Part shown: positions 45,854 through 54,466 of the stretch, piece by piece
Layout of the letters: every line of letters starts with the position of its first letter
Numbering within the stretch: position 1 is the first letter of the stretch
Assembly: GCF_900112225.1 (NCBI RefSeq)
Contig: NZ_FOLD01000009.1
Span: forward strand, 101,472-165,471
Source: Massilia yuzhufengensis
Lineage (GTDB): Bacteria; Pseudomonadota; Gammaproteobacteria; Burkholderiales; Burkholderiaceae_D
Direction: 5' to 3'
DNA length: 64,000 nucleotides
The notes under the pieces: generated by a model
The model's input: the letters and a program-made list of their open reading frames with translations, nothing else
Databases searched by the model: none
Told to the model about the DNA's origin: nothing
Position numbers and translations under genes: made by a program

Positions 45854-46429
45854 ATGCTCACGCCACTGTCCCTTGCCCGCCGCCGCCAGGCGCTGCGCCT
45901 GATTACCGGCCTGGCCGGCGCCAGCCTGTTGGCCTCCTGCGCCAGCTTCGGCGGCCCGCGCAAGGTCGAGATCCCGCTGCACAAGCTGCAGGCCGGGCTC
46001 GAGCGCCGCTTCCCGGCCAAGCACCGCCTGCTGGAAGTGTTCAACATCCAGCTGTCGCGCCCCATGCTGTCGTTGCAACCGGAAGCCGACCGGGTGGCGC
46101 TGGCGCTGGAAGCTTCGGTCACGCCGCCCTTCTCGCGCGACACCTGGAGCGGCAGCCTGGCCTTCTCGGGCCGGCTCTACGTCGACCCGGGCCGCGCGGC
46201 GGTGATGATGGCCGAGCCGCGCGTGGATCGCCTCACGATCGGCGCCGGCCCGGAGGCCGAGCGCCAGCTCACGCGGGTGGCGAACTCGCTGGTGGACATG
46301 GTGGTGCGCGACATGCCGGTGTACAGCTTCAACCCCGACGAGCTGCGCTATGCGGGCATCCAGTTCATTCCGACACGCATCGAAACCACACGCTCTGGCC
46401 TGCTGGTGACGCTGGAACCGGCGAAGTAG
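45854..46429 (+). CDS. DUF1439 lipoprotein (YceB-like)
   Basis: 191 aa. The lipobox LLASC gives a mature lipoprotein Cys near residue 30, after a twin-arginine-like RRRQ start that is probably only the basic n-region. The mature part matches DUF1439/YceB lipoproteins (HKLQAGLERRFPAKHRLLEVFNIQLSRP and RVDRLTIGAGPEAERQLTRVANSL). The fold resembles TULIP-like lipid-binding barrels. Function unknown. AAGGA precedes the chosen ATG, and the frame is open 51 bp further upstream. Confidence 0.83.
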   Translation: MLTPLSLARRRQALRLITGLAGASLLASCASFGGPRKVEIPLHKLQAGLERRFPAKHRLLEVFNIQLSRPMLSLQPEADRVALALEASVTPPFSRDTWSGSLAFSGRLYVDPGRAAVMMAEPRVDRLTIGAGPEAERQLTRVANSLVDMVVRDMPVYSFNPDELRYAGIQFIPTRIETTRSGLLVTLEPAK

Positions 46430-46713
46430 CGCAGAAGCGACACGCTTGTTGCGTGCGTACAAAAAATTAACAATACGATATTATTTTTGCGTGCGCATTT
46501 GCATAATGGGACATGAGTCTGAGAAGAATTGTTGTTCCCATGTTGAATGAACTCCGCGGGATTGCAGAGGCAGTCCATTCGGCGCAAACTGATACGCACT
46601 GAACCGCCGTGGCGCGCAACAGCCGCGGCCCGCGCTTGAGGTTTCTCATGGGCACGATGTTCCGCTGAAGTAATCTTCATTGAACTTCAGTCGCGTCGTG
46701 TAGGGGGTGGATC
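46430..46713. other. 284-bp intergenic region, AT-rich at its left
   Basis: Contains an AT-rich patch (46467-46492) flanked by two GCGTGCG copies (46460 area and 46489 area). No other clear signals. A 29-codon frame (46513-46602) has a poor ribosome site and is not called. Confidence 0.4.
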
Positions 46714-46929
46714 TTGGAAACGACACAGGAAAGTTTTCCGGACAGTGGATTGGCCACCGAGCCAGTGCTTGCCGCTGTCGCCGCAGTTTCCCCAACCATG
46801 CCAGCGCGATTGAGCCTGCCTGCCAAGGGATCCTGCTGGTACTGCGAGAAACCGCTCGACAGCGTACGCCGCTTCTGCGGCAAGAGCTGCGCCGACGCGT
46901 TCGACGAGGAAGCGGAATATACCCGCTAA
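46714..46929 (+). CDS. Small zinc-ribbon-like protein
   Basis: 71 aa starting at a TTG preceded by the purine-rich GGGGGTGG. An ATG at 46798 would give a 43-aa protein. The C-terminal part has SCWYCEKPLDSVRRFCGKSC, a CxxC...CxxxC treble-clef or zinc-ribbon pattern, followed by an acidic end (DEEAEYTR). Similar minimal zinc fingers (DUF2116-like) are found in proteobacteria. It overlaps the convergent Hpt gene by 4 bp. Confidence 0.65.
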   Translation: METTQESFPDSGLATEPVLAAVAAVSPTMPARLSLPAKGSCWYCEKPLDSVRRFCGKSCADAFDEEAEYTR

Positions 46930-47555
46930 GCCTGCGGCGCCGGCTGGCGCTGCGTGTGCGCCAGCACCGCCAGCGCCCGTTCGAAATCGAAGGCCGCTGC
47001 CGCCGATTCCAGTTCCGCCATGCGCGCCGCACCCAGCAGGGTGCGCAAGCCGGCGTTCTTTTCCTGAATTAAATCCTGGGCGGCGCTGTCGCCGAGGTCG
47101 AGCATCGCGCACAGCCGGGCGAGCTCGGTGTCGCCGATGGGCTCCGCGCCTGCCGTTTGCACCATGGCGGGCGGCGCCGCCAGCAGGCCGTCCACCTGGG
47201 TCATCACCAGCGCCAGTTCCGCTTCCAGCCGGTCGAGCGGCAGCTGCGGCGCAGCCAGGCCGGTGCGCAATCCCTGTTCAATGTCCGCCGCCAGTGCGCG
47301 CAGGTAGCGCGCTTCGATCATCGCCGCCGCGCCCTTGATGGTGTGCGCGATGCGCTGGGCCAGCGGCAGGTCGCCGGCGTACAGCGCCGCGCGCAGGCGC
47401 GCCGCATTGCCGGCGTAGTCGGAACGGAAACGGGTGAGCACGCGCAGGTACATGGGCTGGTCGCCCATCACCCGTTCGAGGCCGGCGGCGAAGTCGAGCG
47501 CCGGCCCGGGCAGCGCCTGGCTGCCCGCGGGGGAAGGGGCGGGCAGCTCGCTCAC
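46926..47555 (-). CDS. Hpt (histidine phosphotransfer) domain protein
   Basis: 209 aa. The Hpt signature is AQRIAHTIKGAAAMIEARYL with phospho-acceptor His71 and the following Lys-Gly. An N-terminal part of about 35 residues and a C-terminal helical region (about 130-209) flank it. It would relay phosphate between receiver domains in a multistep phosphorelay, but no sensor kinase or regulator is adjacent. Its start overlaps the CAP-domain gene stop (ATGA), suggesting co-expression. Confidence 0.83.
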   Translation of the reverse strand: MSELPAPSPAGSQALPGPALDFAAGLERVMGDQPMYLRVLTRFRSDYAGNAARLRAALYAGDLPLAQRIAHTIKGAAAMIEARYLRALAADIEQGLRTGLAAPQLPLDRLEAELALVMTQVDGLLAAPPAMVQTAGAEPIGDTELARLCAMLDLGDSAAQDLIQEKNAGLRTLLGAARMAELESAAAAFDFERALAVLAHTQRQPAPQA

Positions 47556-48526
47556 TTGGTGGTGAACGACCAGTCGCGGGTGACCGGGGCGCCGTTCACC
47601 GTGCCGGCGAAGCTGACGTCGTAGGTGGTGGCGCCCTTCAGCGGCGCCAGCGGGACGATCGCCACCGCGGTGCGCTGCGATGCGCTGCCCCCTGCGTTCA
47701 CCACCTGCACCTGCAGATTGGTGCCGCCGCGCGGGCGCACGGTGAAGGTCTGCATGGTGACCGGGGCGTCGATGTTGGCGTGCACGCTGACCGGGTAGCC
47801 CACTTCGTTGATGCCGGCGACCGGATCCGGGGATTCGCTATCGCTCATGAAGTTCGTTGTCACCCCGGTCTGTCCGTTGAAGGGCCAGGTGATGACCGCA
47901 TTGGCCGCGATGCCAGGACCGAAGCCACCGCGAGTCGCGAAGTCGGCAGTGAAATAATTGTAGCGGCTCGCTGAGGTCGCGGCGCCGGTGCCGACGTCGC
48001 GGAATTTAGGCTCGAACATGACGAAGCGATGATAGATCGCGGTGATCAATTCTTCTGCCATGTAGAAGCCACTGTTGTTGGGCGCACCGGAAATCACCTC
48101 GCCATACGCGTAACCCGTCGCTGGGATTGTGTAGCCGGCCCCGTTGAGCCGATCTTGCAGGGTAGCGCCCGTAAAACCGGCCTTGCCCGCAACCTGGTCA
48201 TGGCTCATCAAGTTATTGGTGCGCAGATACTCGGAATGGCCCAGCGCGGCATTGTTAATCTGTACATTCTCCGTCAGCGCAGGAACGCCTGCCTGGAGGC
48301 GGCGATAATTGATCCAGTTGCGACCATCCACGGCGATGTTATTCGTCAGTGCCGGTGCCGCCAGATCGGCGCCCCCCGGGGTTGCGGTTACTGGCGGTAC
48401 AACGGTCGCCGGGGATGCGGAAGCGTTGCTGCCCGCAGTGTCGCTGACGCCGTCTCCACACGCGGCTAGACTCGAGGCGACGGCCACGACCGCGATTACG
48501 ACACGCAAGCGAGGCATATAGCTCAT
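47552..48526 (-). CDS. CAP-domain (SCP-like) lipoprotein
   Basis: 324 aa lipoprotein (VASSLAACGDG, Cys near residue 23). The CAP domain spans about 60-220: NWINYRRLQAGVPALTENVQINNAALGHSEYLRTNNLMSHDQ with the conserved His pattern (HSEY, SHD), and YGEVISGAPNN. The C-terminal part of about 90 residues is Ig/Big-like (VRPRGGTNLQVQVVNAGG...TYDVSFAGTVNG). CAP proteins act in surface or lipid binding. An alternative start ATG lies three codons in. Coupled to the Hpt gene. Confidence 0.85.
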   Translation of the reverse strand: MSYMPRLRVVIAVVAVASSLAACGDGVSDTAGSNASASPATVVPPVTATPGGADLAAPALTNNIAVDGRNWINYRRLQAGVPALTENVQINNAALGHSEYLRTNNLMSHDQVAGKAGFTGATLQDRLNGAGYTIPATGYAYGEVISGAPNNSGFYMAEELITAIYHRFVMFEPKFRDVGTGAATSASRYNYFTADFATRGGFGPGIAANAVITWPFNGQTGVTTNFMSDSESPDPVAGINEVGYPVSVHANIDAPVTMQTFTVRPRGGTNLQVQVVNAGGSASQRTAVAIVPLAPLKGATTYDVSFAGTVNGAPVTRDWSFTTK

Positions 48527-48637
48527 GTTGCAACTCCTGTCAATGCTGAGAAATGAAGCGTTATTCTAGGGCAAAAAAACCTCCTTGGGCCAGTCCAGGC
48601 GTTGCGCGCCGCCAGCTTATTTCGCTCCCTGTAGAAT

Positions 48638-49447
48638 ATGGCATCGCCCCCATTGCCGAGCCGTCAATTGAAACCCTCCAGCCAGCAGCGCCTCGCGCGT
48701 GCCAAGTTCGCCCTGCCCAGTTTCGTGACGCTGCTGTCGATCGCCTGCGGCTTCGGCAGCATCGTGATCTCGGTGGACAACGCACACGTCGGCGCGCCCG
48801 CCGACTACCGCCTGGCCGCGATCCTGCTGGTGCTGGCGGGCGTGTTCGACGCGCTCGACGGCTTCGTGGCGCGCGCCACCAATACCCAGTCCAGCTTTGG
48901 CGTGCAGCTCGACTCCATTGCCGACGTGATGAACTTCGGCTGCGCGCCCGGCCTGCTGCTGTACTGCTACGGCTTCGCCCAGATGAACGTGGCGCACCCG
49001 ACCCTGGTGCGCATGGGCGGCCTGGCCTGCTTCATTTTTGTTACCTGCGGCGCGCTGCGGCTGGCGCGCTTCAACGTGATGGTCGGGCGCACCGACCCGC
49101 GTTATTTTGTCGGCATGCCGATCACCGCCGGCGCCGCGTGCGTGGCTTCGGTAGTGGTGGCCTGGCCCGATCCGGCCACCACCATGGCACAGTGCTTCGC
49201 GATCATGGCGCTGATGGTGGCGGTCGGCACCCTGATGATTTCGACCATCCGCTTCCCGAGCTCCAAGCACCCGCGCGGCAAGGTCATGCTGGTGCTGCTG
49301 GCCGTGTGCGCAGTGCTGCTGGCGGTGCTGCAGACGCGCTTCTTCGTGCTGTTCTTCCTGCTGTACATCTGCGCGACCCTGCTGCTCAATCTTGCGTGGC
49401 GCACGGGCTGGAACGGCATCGTCCCACCGAAGGTCTACGAACAGTAG
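48638..49447 (+). CDS. pssA: CDP-diacylglycerol--serine O-phosphatidyltransferase
   Basis: 269 aa integral membrane enzyme making phosphatidylserine, the precursor of phosphatidylethanolamine. The CDP-alcohol phosphotransferase signature is complete: D-AL-DG-FV-AR-x8-G-VQL-D-SIA-D (about residues 71-96). About eight membrane helices follow. The length and the N-terminal SFVTLLSIACGFGSIV match the type II PssA of Burkholderiales. The TAG stop is provided by the GTAGGG of a family A repeat. Single gene. Confidence 0.93.
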   Translation: MASPPLPSRQLKPSSQQRLARAKFALPSFVTLLSIACGFGSIVISVDNAHVGAPADYRLAAILLVLAGVFDALDGFVARATNTQSSFGVQLDSIADVMNFGCAPGLLLYCYGFAQMNVAHPTLVRMGGLACFIFVTCGALRLARFNVMVGRTDPRYFVGMPITAGAACVASVVVAWPDPATTMAQCFAIMALMVAVGTLMISTIRFPSSKHPRGKVMLVLLAVCAVLLAVLQTRFFVLFFLLYICATLLLNLAWRTGWNGIVPPKVYEQ

Positions 49448-49476
49448 GGTGGTCGGCTTCGCCGACCGCGCGTTCA
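49444..49476. repeat. Family A palindromic repeat, copy 4 (contains the pssA stop codon)
   Basis: GTAGGGT, stem GGTCGGC-TTC-GCCGACC (49451-49467), then GCGCGTTCA. The first TAG is the pssA stop. Confidence 0.85.
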
Positions 49477-49503
49477 AACCACGGCACAGCCGATCACCCT
49501 AGC

Positions 49504-49818
49504 TCAGGCGAACTTGTCGAGCATCGCCGCCAGGTGAGCGGCGCTTGCGCGCGCCTCTTCCAGGTCGGTGGCCTGGCCGGCCTGGGTCTGGATCGCCCCC
49601 GCCAGCAGCTGCACGAAGGAGCGGTCCAGCGCCTTGCGCGCCGCCGTCATCTGCTGGGCCACCGCATCCACATCCGACGGCTGCGTCGCCAGCGCGATCA
49701 GCTTCTGCACGCCGCGCAGCTGGCCTTCGATGCGCGCCAGCCGGTTCAGCAGGTCTTTCTTCTGCTGCGCGGTGAGGGAGCCGCCCTCGACGATCTTCAG
49801 CGGGCTGTCGGCGGCCAT
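49504..49818 (-). CDS. CsoR/FrmR-family (DUF156) regulator lacking metal-binding cysteines
   Basis: 104 aa all-alpha DNA-binding protein. The family core is LLNRLARIEGQLRGVQKLI and VAQQMTAARKALDRSFVQLLAGAI. There is no cysteine anywhere, and the usual Cys-containing loop (RYCPDI in CsoR) reads ATQPSDV. It therefore cannot bind Cu+ or formaldehyde the normal way, and another signal or a structural role is likely. It follows the aldo/keto reductase by 2 bp, which fits a coupled operon on the minus strand. Confidence 0.82.
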   Translation of the reverse strand: MAADSPLKIVEGGSLTAQQKKDLLNRLARIEGQLRGVQKLIALATQPSDVDAVAQQMTAARKALDRSFVQLLAGAIQTQAGQATDLEEARASAAHLAAMLDKFA

Positions 49819-49820
49819 GC

Positions 49821-50741
49821 TTAGGCCACTTCGTGTCCGCGCGCGGCGCGCAGGATGCGGAACCAGTCGTCGCGCGCCAGGTTGACCGTGCTGCCCGCCA
49901 CCGCTTCGCGGATCGCCTCGATGCGCCCGGTGCCGGTGAGCGGGATCGGGCGGCTCGGCAGCTGCATGATCCAGGCGAACAGCACGCTGGCAAACGGCAG
50001 CGCCATGCGCTCGGCGATCTCCTGCACCACGCTGCGCACCGCGACCGCATTGGCGTCGCTGGACGTGAACAGGCGCCCGCCACCGAGCGGCGACCACACC
50101 ATCGGCGCGATGCGCAGGTCCTGCATGCCGTCGAAGGTCTGGTCGAACATGGGCGTAGTGACCATCGGCGAGAACTCGACCTGGTTGGTGGCCAGCAGCA
50201 CGCGCCGGTTCAGGCATTCGAACTGGTGGCGCGTGAAGTTCGACACGCCGAAGTGCCTCACCTTGCCGGCGCCGCGCAGGCGCATGAAGGCCTCGGCGAT
50301 CTCGTCGAAGTCCATCAGCGGGTCGGGGCGGTGGATCAGCAGCAGGTCGAGGTGGTCGGTGGCCAGCTGGCGCAGGGACTCTTCGGCCGAAGCGACGATG
50401 TGCGCCGCCGTGGTGTCGTAGTGCTGGATGCCGTGTCCGGGGCGTTTTGAAGAAACGAGCTTGATGCCGCACTTGCTCACCAGCTGCATGCGCGCGCGCA
50501 GCGCAGGCTGGGCGCGCAGGGCTTCGCCGAAGACGGCTTCGACGCCGTAATCGCCGTAGATGTCGGCGTGGTCGAAGGTGCTCACGCCGAGGGCGAGGCA
50601 TTGTTCGATGAAGGCCACCCGCTGCTGCACCGACATGCCCCACTCATTCATGCGCCACATGCCGGCCACGATGCGCGACAGTTCAGGGCCGCCTTCGCGG
50701 GTGGTGATGCGGGGGCAGGGGAGGGGGGCGGGGAGGGTCAT
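49821..50741 (-). CDS. Aldo/keto reductase (YdhF-like)
   Basis: 306 aa. TIM-barrel NADPH reductase. Catalytic tetrad: Asp/Tyr in FDHADIYGDYG, Lys in LVSKCGIK, His in LLLIHRPDPL. The cofactor end is PLTGTGRIEAIREAV (RI motif). The start ATG at 50741 is preceded by AGGA with 8-nt spacing, and the open frame extends upstream 63 bp. YdhF-type enzymes reduce carbonyls of unknown identity. It is the first gene of a unit with the CsoR-like protein. Confidence 0.88.
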   Translation of the reverse strand: MTLPAPLPCPRITTREGGPELSRIVAGMWRMNEWGMSVQQRVAFIEQCLALGVSTFDHADIYGDYGVEAVFGEALRAQPALRARMQLVSKCGIKLVSSKRPGHGIQHYDTTAAHIVASAEESLRQLATDHLDLLLIHRPDPLMDFDEIAEAFMRLRGAGKVRHFGVSNFTRHQFECLNRRVLLATNQVEFSPMVTTPMFDQTFDGMQDLRIAPMVWSPLGGGRLFTSSDANAVAVRSVVQEIAERMALPFASVLFAWIMQLPSRPIPLTGTGRIEAIREAVAGSTVNLARDDWFRILRAARGHEVA

Positions 50742-50807
50742 GTGCGGGTCCTGTGGTGTGATCGTTCGATTATAGCGGTGCAGGGTGACGGTGTTGGGGG
50801 GCATGCA

Positions 50808-50922
50808 AGATTGGGTACCGGCCTTCGCCGGTACGACGTGCTGAAGCTATGGTGTCGAGATGCTCATTCTCTGATCCAGCCTCAAGACCGTCGTACCGGC
50901 GAAGGCCGGTACCCAAGTTCGT
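50808..50922. repeat. Family B inverted-pair repeat, locus 6 (opposite polarity)
   Basis: AGATTGGGTACCGGCCTTCGCCGGTACGAC (left) and GTCGTACCGGCGAAGGCCGGTACCCAAGT (right), CCCAA ends facing outward as at locus 5. It lies between the aldo/keto reductase 5' side and the carboxypeptidase terminator. Confidence 0.87.
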
Positions 50923-50953
50923 CGCGTCCCGATATCGCCCAGTTCACCACGCA

Positions 50954-50987
50954 TAAAAAAACCCGCCCAGCTTTCGCAGGGCGGGTT
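50954..50987 (-). terminator. Terminator of the D-Ala-D-Ala carboxypeptidase gene
   Basis: Minus strand stem AACCCGCCC/GGGCGGGTT with a 10-nt loop followed by seven T. It lies 22 bp after the stop codon. Confidence 0.92.
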
Positions 50988-51008
50988 CAATAAGCGATCA
51001 ATCGAAAA

Positions 51009-52154
51009 TCACTGCATCCAAAGCCGCATCGAATCCCAAGCCCGCCCGAAAATGCTCGCTTCCGGCACCTCTTCCAGCGCCACCACCGGCAGCGCGACCA
51101 GCGGCTTGCCGTCGACGACCATCTTGAGCGTGCCGATCTGGCTGTTGCGGGCCAATGGCGCGATCAGCGGGTTCCTGGTCTGCAGGACCGGCTTCATCTT
51201 CGCCGCCACGCCCTTCGGCACGGTCACCAGCACGTCGCGGGTGAAGCCGATTTTTACTTTTGGCTGCGCACCCTTCCACACCGCCGGCTCCGACACCGCC
51301 TGGCCCTTGGTGTAGAGGCGGACCGTGTCGAAATTCTGGAAGCCCCAGTTCAGCAGCTTCTGGCTCTCTTGCGTGCGCACCGCGTCCGAGGTGGTGCCGA
51401 GCACCACCGAGATCAGGCGGCGCTGGCCGGCGTTGCCGTTCGGGCGGCGGGCCGACGAGATCATGCTGTAGCCGGAGGAATCGGTGTGGCCGGTCTTCAT
51501 GCCATCCACGGTCGGGTCCAGCCACAGCAGGCGGTTGCGGTTCTGCTGGGTGATCTTGTTGTAGGTGAACTGCTTGATCGAGTCGATCTTGTAGAACTGC
51601 GGGAAATCGCGGATCACGCTGGCGGCCATGATCGACAGGTCGTGCGCGGTCGAATAGTTGTTCGCGTCCGGCAGGCCGTGCGGGTTGGCCCAGCGCGTGT
51701 TCTTCATGCCCAGGCGCTCGGCTTCGCGGTTCATCAGGGTGACGAAGGTGCCTTCGTCGCCGGCCACCGCTTCGGCCAGGGCCACGGCGGCGTCGTTACC
51801 GGATTGGATCATCAGGCCGTGCAGCAGGTCGTCGACCGAGACCGGGGTGGCCGGGTCGATGAACATCTTCGAGCTGCTGGCATCGACTTTCCACGCGCGG
51901 GTCGAGACGTTCACCATCGTGTCCAGCGCCAGCTTCTTGTCGCGCAGGGCGCCGAAGGTGACGTAGGCCGTCATGACCTTGGTGAGCGAAGCCGGTTCGA
52001 TACGGGCGTGCTGGTCTTGCGCGGCGATGATCTGGCCGCTGGTCGCGTCGAGCAGCAGCCAGGACTTGGCTGCGATGGACGGTGCCGGCACGGTCTGTGC
52101 ACTGGCCGAAGCCATCAGCAGGCTGGCGGCCACGGCCGCTAACAGTTTTTTCAT
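51009..52154 (-). CDS. D-alanyl-D-alanine carboxypeptidase (PBP5/6 type)
   Basis: 381 aa. Trims the terminal D-Ala from peptidoglycan pentapeptides in the periplasm. Signal peptide 1-20 (LLMASASAQ). Motifs: Ser56-Leu-Thr-Lys59 (SxxK), SGN (118-120) and KTG (220-222) in VDGMKTGHTDSSGYS. The C-terminal beta-domain and amphipathic end (SIFGRAWDSMRLWMQ) anchor it to the membrane. I prefer the ATG at 52154, and a TTG lies 18 bp upstream. No strong ribosome site is seen. Confidence 0.93.
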   Translation of the reverse strand: MKKLLAAVAASLLMASASAQTVPAPSIAAKSWLLLDATSGQIIAAQDQHARIEPASLTKVMTAYVTFGALRDKKLALDTMVNVSTRAWKVDASSSKMFIDPATPVSVDDLLHGLMIQSGNDAAVALAEAVAGDEGTFVTLMNREAERLGMKNTRWANPHGLPDANNYSTAHDLSIMAASVIRDFPQFYKIDSIKQFTYNKITQQNRNRLLWLDPTVDGMKTGHTDSSGYSMISSARRPNGNAGQRRLISVVLGTTSDAVRTQESQKLLNWGFQNFDTVRLYTKGQAVSEPAVWKGAQPKVKIGFTRDVLVTVPKGVAAKMKPVLQTRNPLIAPLARNSQIGTLKMVVDGKPLVALPVVALEEVPEASIFGRAWDSMRLWMQ

Positions 52155-52254
52155 GGGAGGCAATTTCGTCAATATGGTGGTAACGCGGTGCTAATTTACG
52201 GCAATACGTGGGTATTGCCCTGGAAGAAGAGACTAATTATGCACACGGATTGCG

Positions 52255-52884
52255 TTAAATGTCACGCCGCCACATTTCCACGACAAGATTCTTGATGTGG
52301 CCGAGCTTGCGGTGGAAGAAGTGGTCGGCGCCGGGGATGACGGTCACGGGAATGTCGAGCGGGCGCGCCCAGTCGAAGACTTCCTGCAGGGTGATCGTAT
52401 CGTCCTGTTCGCCGTGGATCAGGATGGAGTCGGCCGGCACCGGCGGCATCGGCCACTTGCCGGCGGCGGTGCCGACCAGTACCAGGCGCTCGGCCGGGCG
52501 TCCCTCTGCGATGAGGCGCTGCTGGAACTGGGCCTGTACGAAGGTGCCGAAGGAAAAGCCGCCCAGCGCCACCGGCAGGCCGGGATACTGCGCCACCATG
52601 TGCTTGTACATGATGTCCATGTCGTCCACTTCGCCGCGGCCGTCGTCGTGCACGCCTTCCGATTCGCCCACGCCGCGGAAGTTGAAGCGGGCGGTGGCGT
52701 AGCCGAGGGTGACGAAGGTGCGCGCCAGGGTCTGGGCGACCTTGTTTTCCATGGTGCCGCCGTACAGCGGGTGCGGGTGCGCCACCAGCGCGATGCCGCG
52801 CGGCGCGTCTTCCGGCAAATCGAGGATGCATTGCATCTTGCCGGCGTGTCCGTCGAGGGTAAATTTATGCGAGTACTTGTTCAT
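52255..52884 (-). CDS. Alpha/beta hydrolase
   Basis: 209 aa of the small alpha/beta hydrolase family (dienelactone hydrolase-like). The nucleophile elbow is GGFSFGTF, preceded by AHPHPLYGGTMENKV and FNFRGVGESEG. The catalytic Asp lies in HGEQDDTI and the His in GADHFFHRKLG. The substrate is unknown. It follows the ferredoxin gene by 21 bp and may be the end of the Mla-like operon. Confidence 0.86.
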   Translation of the reverse strand: MNKYSHKFTLDGHAGKMQCILDLPEDAPRGIALVAHPHPLYGGTMENKVAQTLARTFVTLGYATARFNFRGVGESEGVHDDGRGEVDDMDIMYKHMVAQYPGLPVALGGFSFGTFVQAQFQQRLIAEGRPAERLVLVGTAAGKWPMPPVPADSILIHGEQDDTITLQEVFDWARPLDIPVTVIPGADHFFHRKLGHIKNLVVEMWRRDI

Positions 52885-52905
52885 TGCCTGGGTATGCGTC
52901 GAGGT

Positions 52906-53232
52906 TCAGATTTTGAGGCGTTCGACGACCTTGCCGCCCACCAGGTGGGTGTCGATGATGTCGTCGATGTCCTGCGTGTCCACATAGGTGTACCAGGTGC
53001 CTTCCGGGTAGACCACGAGCACCGGGCCTTCTTCGCAGCGGTCGAGGCAGCCGGCCTGGTTGATACGCACCTTGCCTTCGCCGCTCAGGCCGAGTTCCTT
53101 GATGCGCTTCTTGGCGTGCTTCTGGGCCTTTTCAGAGCCGCAGTTGCCGCAGCTCTGGCGGGCGTCTTTGCCATCGCGCACATTCATGCAGAAGAAGACA
53201 TGGTGCTGGTAGAAAGGTTTGTCGTCGTTCAT
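52906..53232 (-). CDS. (2Fe-2S) ferredoxin, thioredoxin-like
   Basis: 108 aa of the thioredoxin-fold [2Fe-2S] ferredoxin family. Cluster ligands: Cys15 (FFCMNVRDG) with Cys28/Cys31 in the SCGNCG segment, and Cys62 and Cys66 in AGCLDRCEEGP. VVYPEGTWYTYVDTQDIDDII is the typical C-terminal strand-helix. A small electron carrier of unknown partner. It lies 52 bp after the VanZ gene. Confidence 0.88.
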   Translation of the reverse strand: MNDDKPFYQHHVFFCMNVRDGKDARQSCGNCGSEKAQKHAKKRIKELGLSGEGKVRINQAGCLDRCEEGPVLVVYPEGTWYTYVDTQDIDDIIDTHLVGGKVVERLKI

Positions 53233-53284
53233 GTCGGTCTTTCAAAGAGTGCCGGCGCCTTGCGCCAGGCACAATGATACGGCA

Positions 53285-54466
53285 TCAGGGAGCCCCGTCG
53301 GGCACGCCGGCGCGCGGCTCGTGCCGGTTGAGCTTATGGGAAGGCAGCACCAGGAACCACAGCGCGAAGAAGGGCCACAGCAGGGACATGAACTGGGCCG
53401 CCCCGTTAAAGTTCAGGAACTTGCCCTGCACCCAGCCCTGCAGGGTGGCGACGAAATACGGGTTGACCGGCACGGTGTTGACCACGATCAGGCTTAGCAC
53501 CAGGGTCACCACCGCCAGCCGGCGCTGCGCCACCTGGGGCGCGAACACCAGGCCGGCCAGCATGATCAGGCCGATCAGGAAGCCGCCCTCGGCGCCGGGC
53601 GTGACCCACACGAAGGCGTTATCGGGCCGGAATAGCAGCGAGCTCGACAGCGTCTTGAACAGCAGCGCCGTGCCCAGGAAGGACAGCATGATGAGGAAGC
53701 GCGGCGCGCTGCGGCGCACCAGGCACATGAGGGTGAGCACGGCGCCGGTCATGCCGCAGGCGGTGATGATGGTCTCGGACAGCCAGTACTGCTCCACCGT
53801 CATGGCCGCGTCCGGGCGCAGCATGCTCACCAGGTCGATCTCGCTGTCGAACCAGCTCGAGAGCCAGCCGGAAATGATGGGCAGCACCTGGCCGTGGCCG
53901 AACAAATAGCTTTGCGGGTAGAGCTGGGCCAGCGGCCACAGCGCCACCAGCACCAGGCCCTGGCTCGCATGCGAGGCGAACCAGCGGCGCCGCAGCTGGA
54001 ACAGGCGGCTGTGGTCGAGCAGGCTGCGCGCCCACCAAGCGCCCAGCAGCGCGCCCAGCAGGCAGCCGCCGGCGTTGGTGAGGAAGTCCAGGTTCGACGG
54101 CACGCGGCTGGGCAGGAAGTTCTGCACCGATTCCATCGCGCCGGTCACCACGATCCCGACAAACGCCGCCAGCAGCACCGCCCACACGCCGCGGATGCGC
54201 GGGTACACCGACAGCACCAGCAGGATGCCGAAGGGGATGTAGCCGACGATGTTGACGGTGACGTCGAAGCCGGTCCAGTAGCGCGGCTTGACCAGGTTCA
54301 GGAAGGTCAGCAGCGGCAGCCCGCTGTCGCGCCAGCCGGTAAACGGGAACCAGCTGGCGTAGATGATCAGGAGCAGGTAGGCCAGCAGCGCCGCCCGCGC
54401 GATCGGCGAGCCGCGGCCTTCGCGCGGGCGTTCGCGTAGATCGACGGGGACGACGGGCGTGTTCAT
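53285..54466 (-). CDS. VanZ-family membrane protein
   Basis: 393 aa with about ten membrane segments. The N-terminal VanZ-like block contains LLIIYASWFPFTGW, VNIVGYIPFGILL and GAMESVQNFLPSRVPSNLDFLTNAGGCLLGAL, matching the VanZ core. The C-terminal half adds further helices. VanZ-like proteins are linked to envelope stress and teicoplanin resistance in Gram-positives, and their role in Gram-negatives is unknown. Start overlaps the lipoprotein stop (ATGA). Confidence 0.86.
   Translation of the reverse strand: MNTPVVPVDLRERPREGRGSPIARAALLAYLLLIIYASWFPFTGWRDSGLPLLTFLNLVKPRYWTGFDVTVNIVGYIPFGILLVLSVYPRIRGVWAVLLAAFVGIVVTGAMESVQNFLPSRVPSNLDFLTNAGGCLLGALLGAWWARSLLDHSRLFQLRRRWFASHASQGLVLVALWPLAQLYPQSYLFGHGQVLPIISGWLSSWFDSEIDLVSMLRPDAAMTVEQYWLSETIITACGMTGAVLTLMCLVRRSAPRFLIMLSFLGTALLFKTLSSSLLFRPDNAFVWVTPGAEGGFLIGLIMLAGLVFAPQVAQRRLAVVTLVLSLIVVNTVPVNPYFVATLQGWVQGKFLNFNGAAQFMSLLWPFFALWFLVLPSHKLNRHEPRAGVPDGAP

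Noticed and set aside
46513..46602. 29-codon ORF (MSLRRIVVPMLNELRGIAEA...)
   Set aside because: The only purine run (GGGA) lies one or two bases before the ATG, and composition gives no coding signal. Kept as a possibility, not called.
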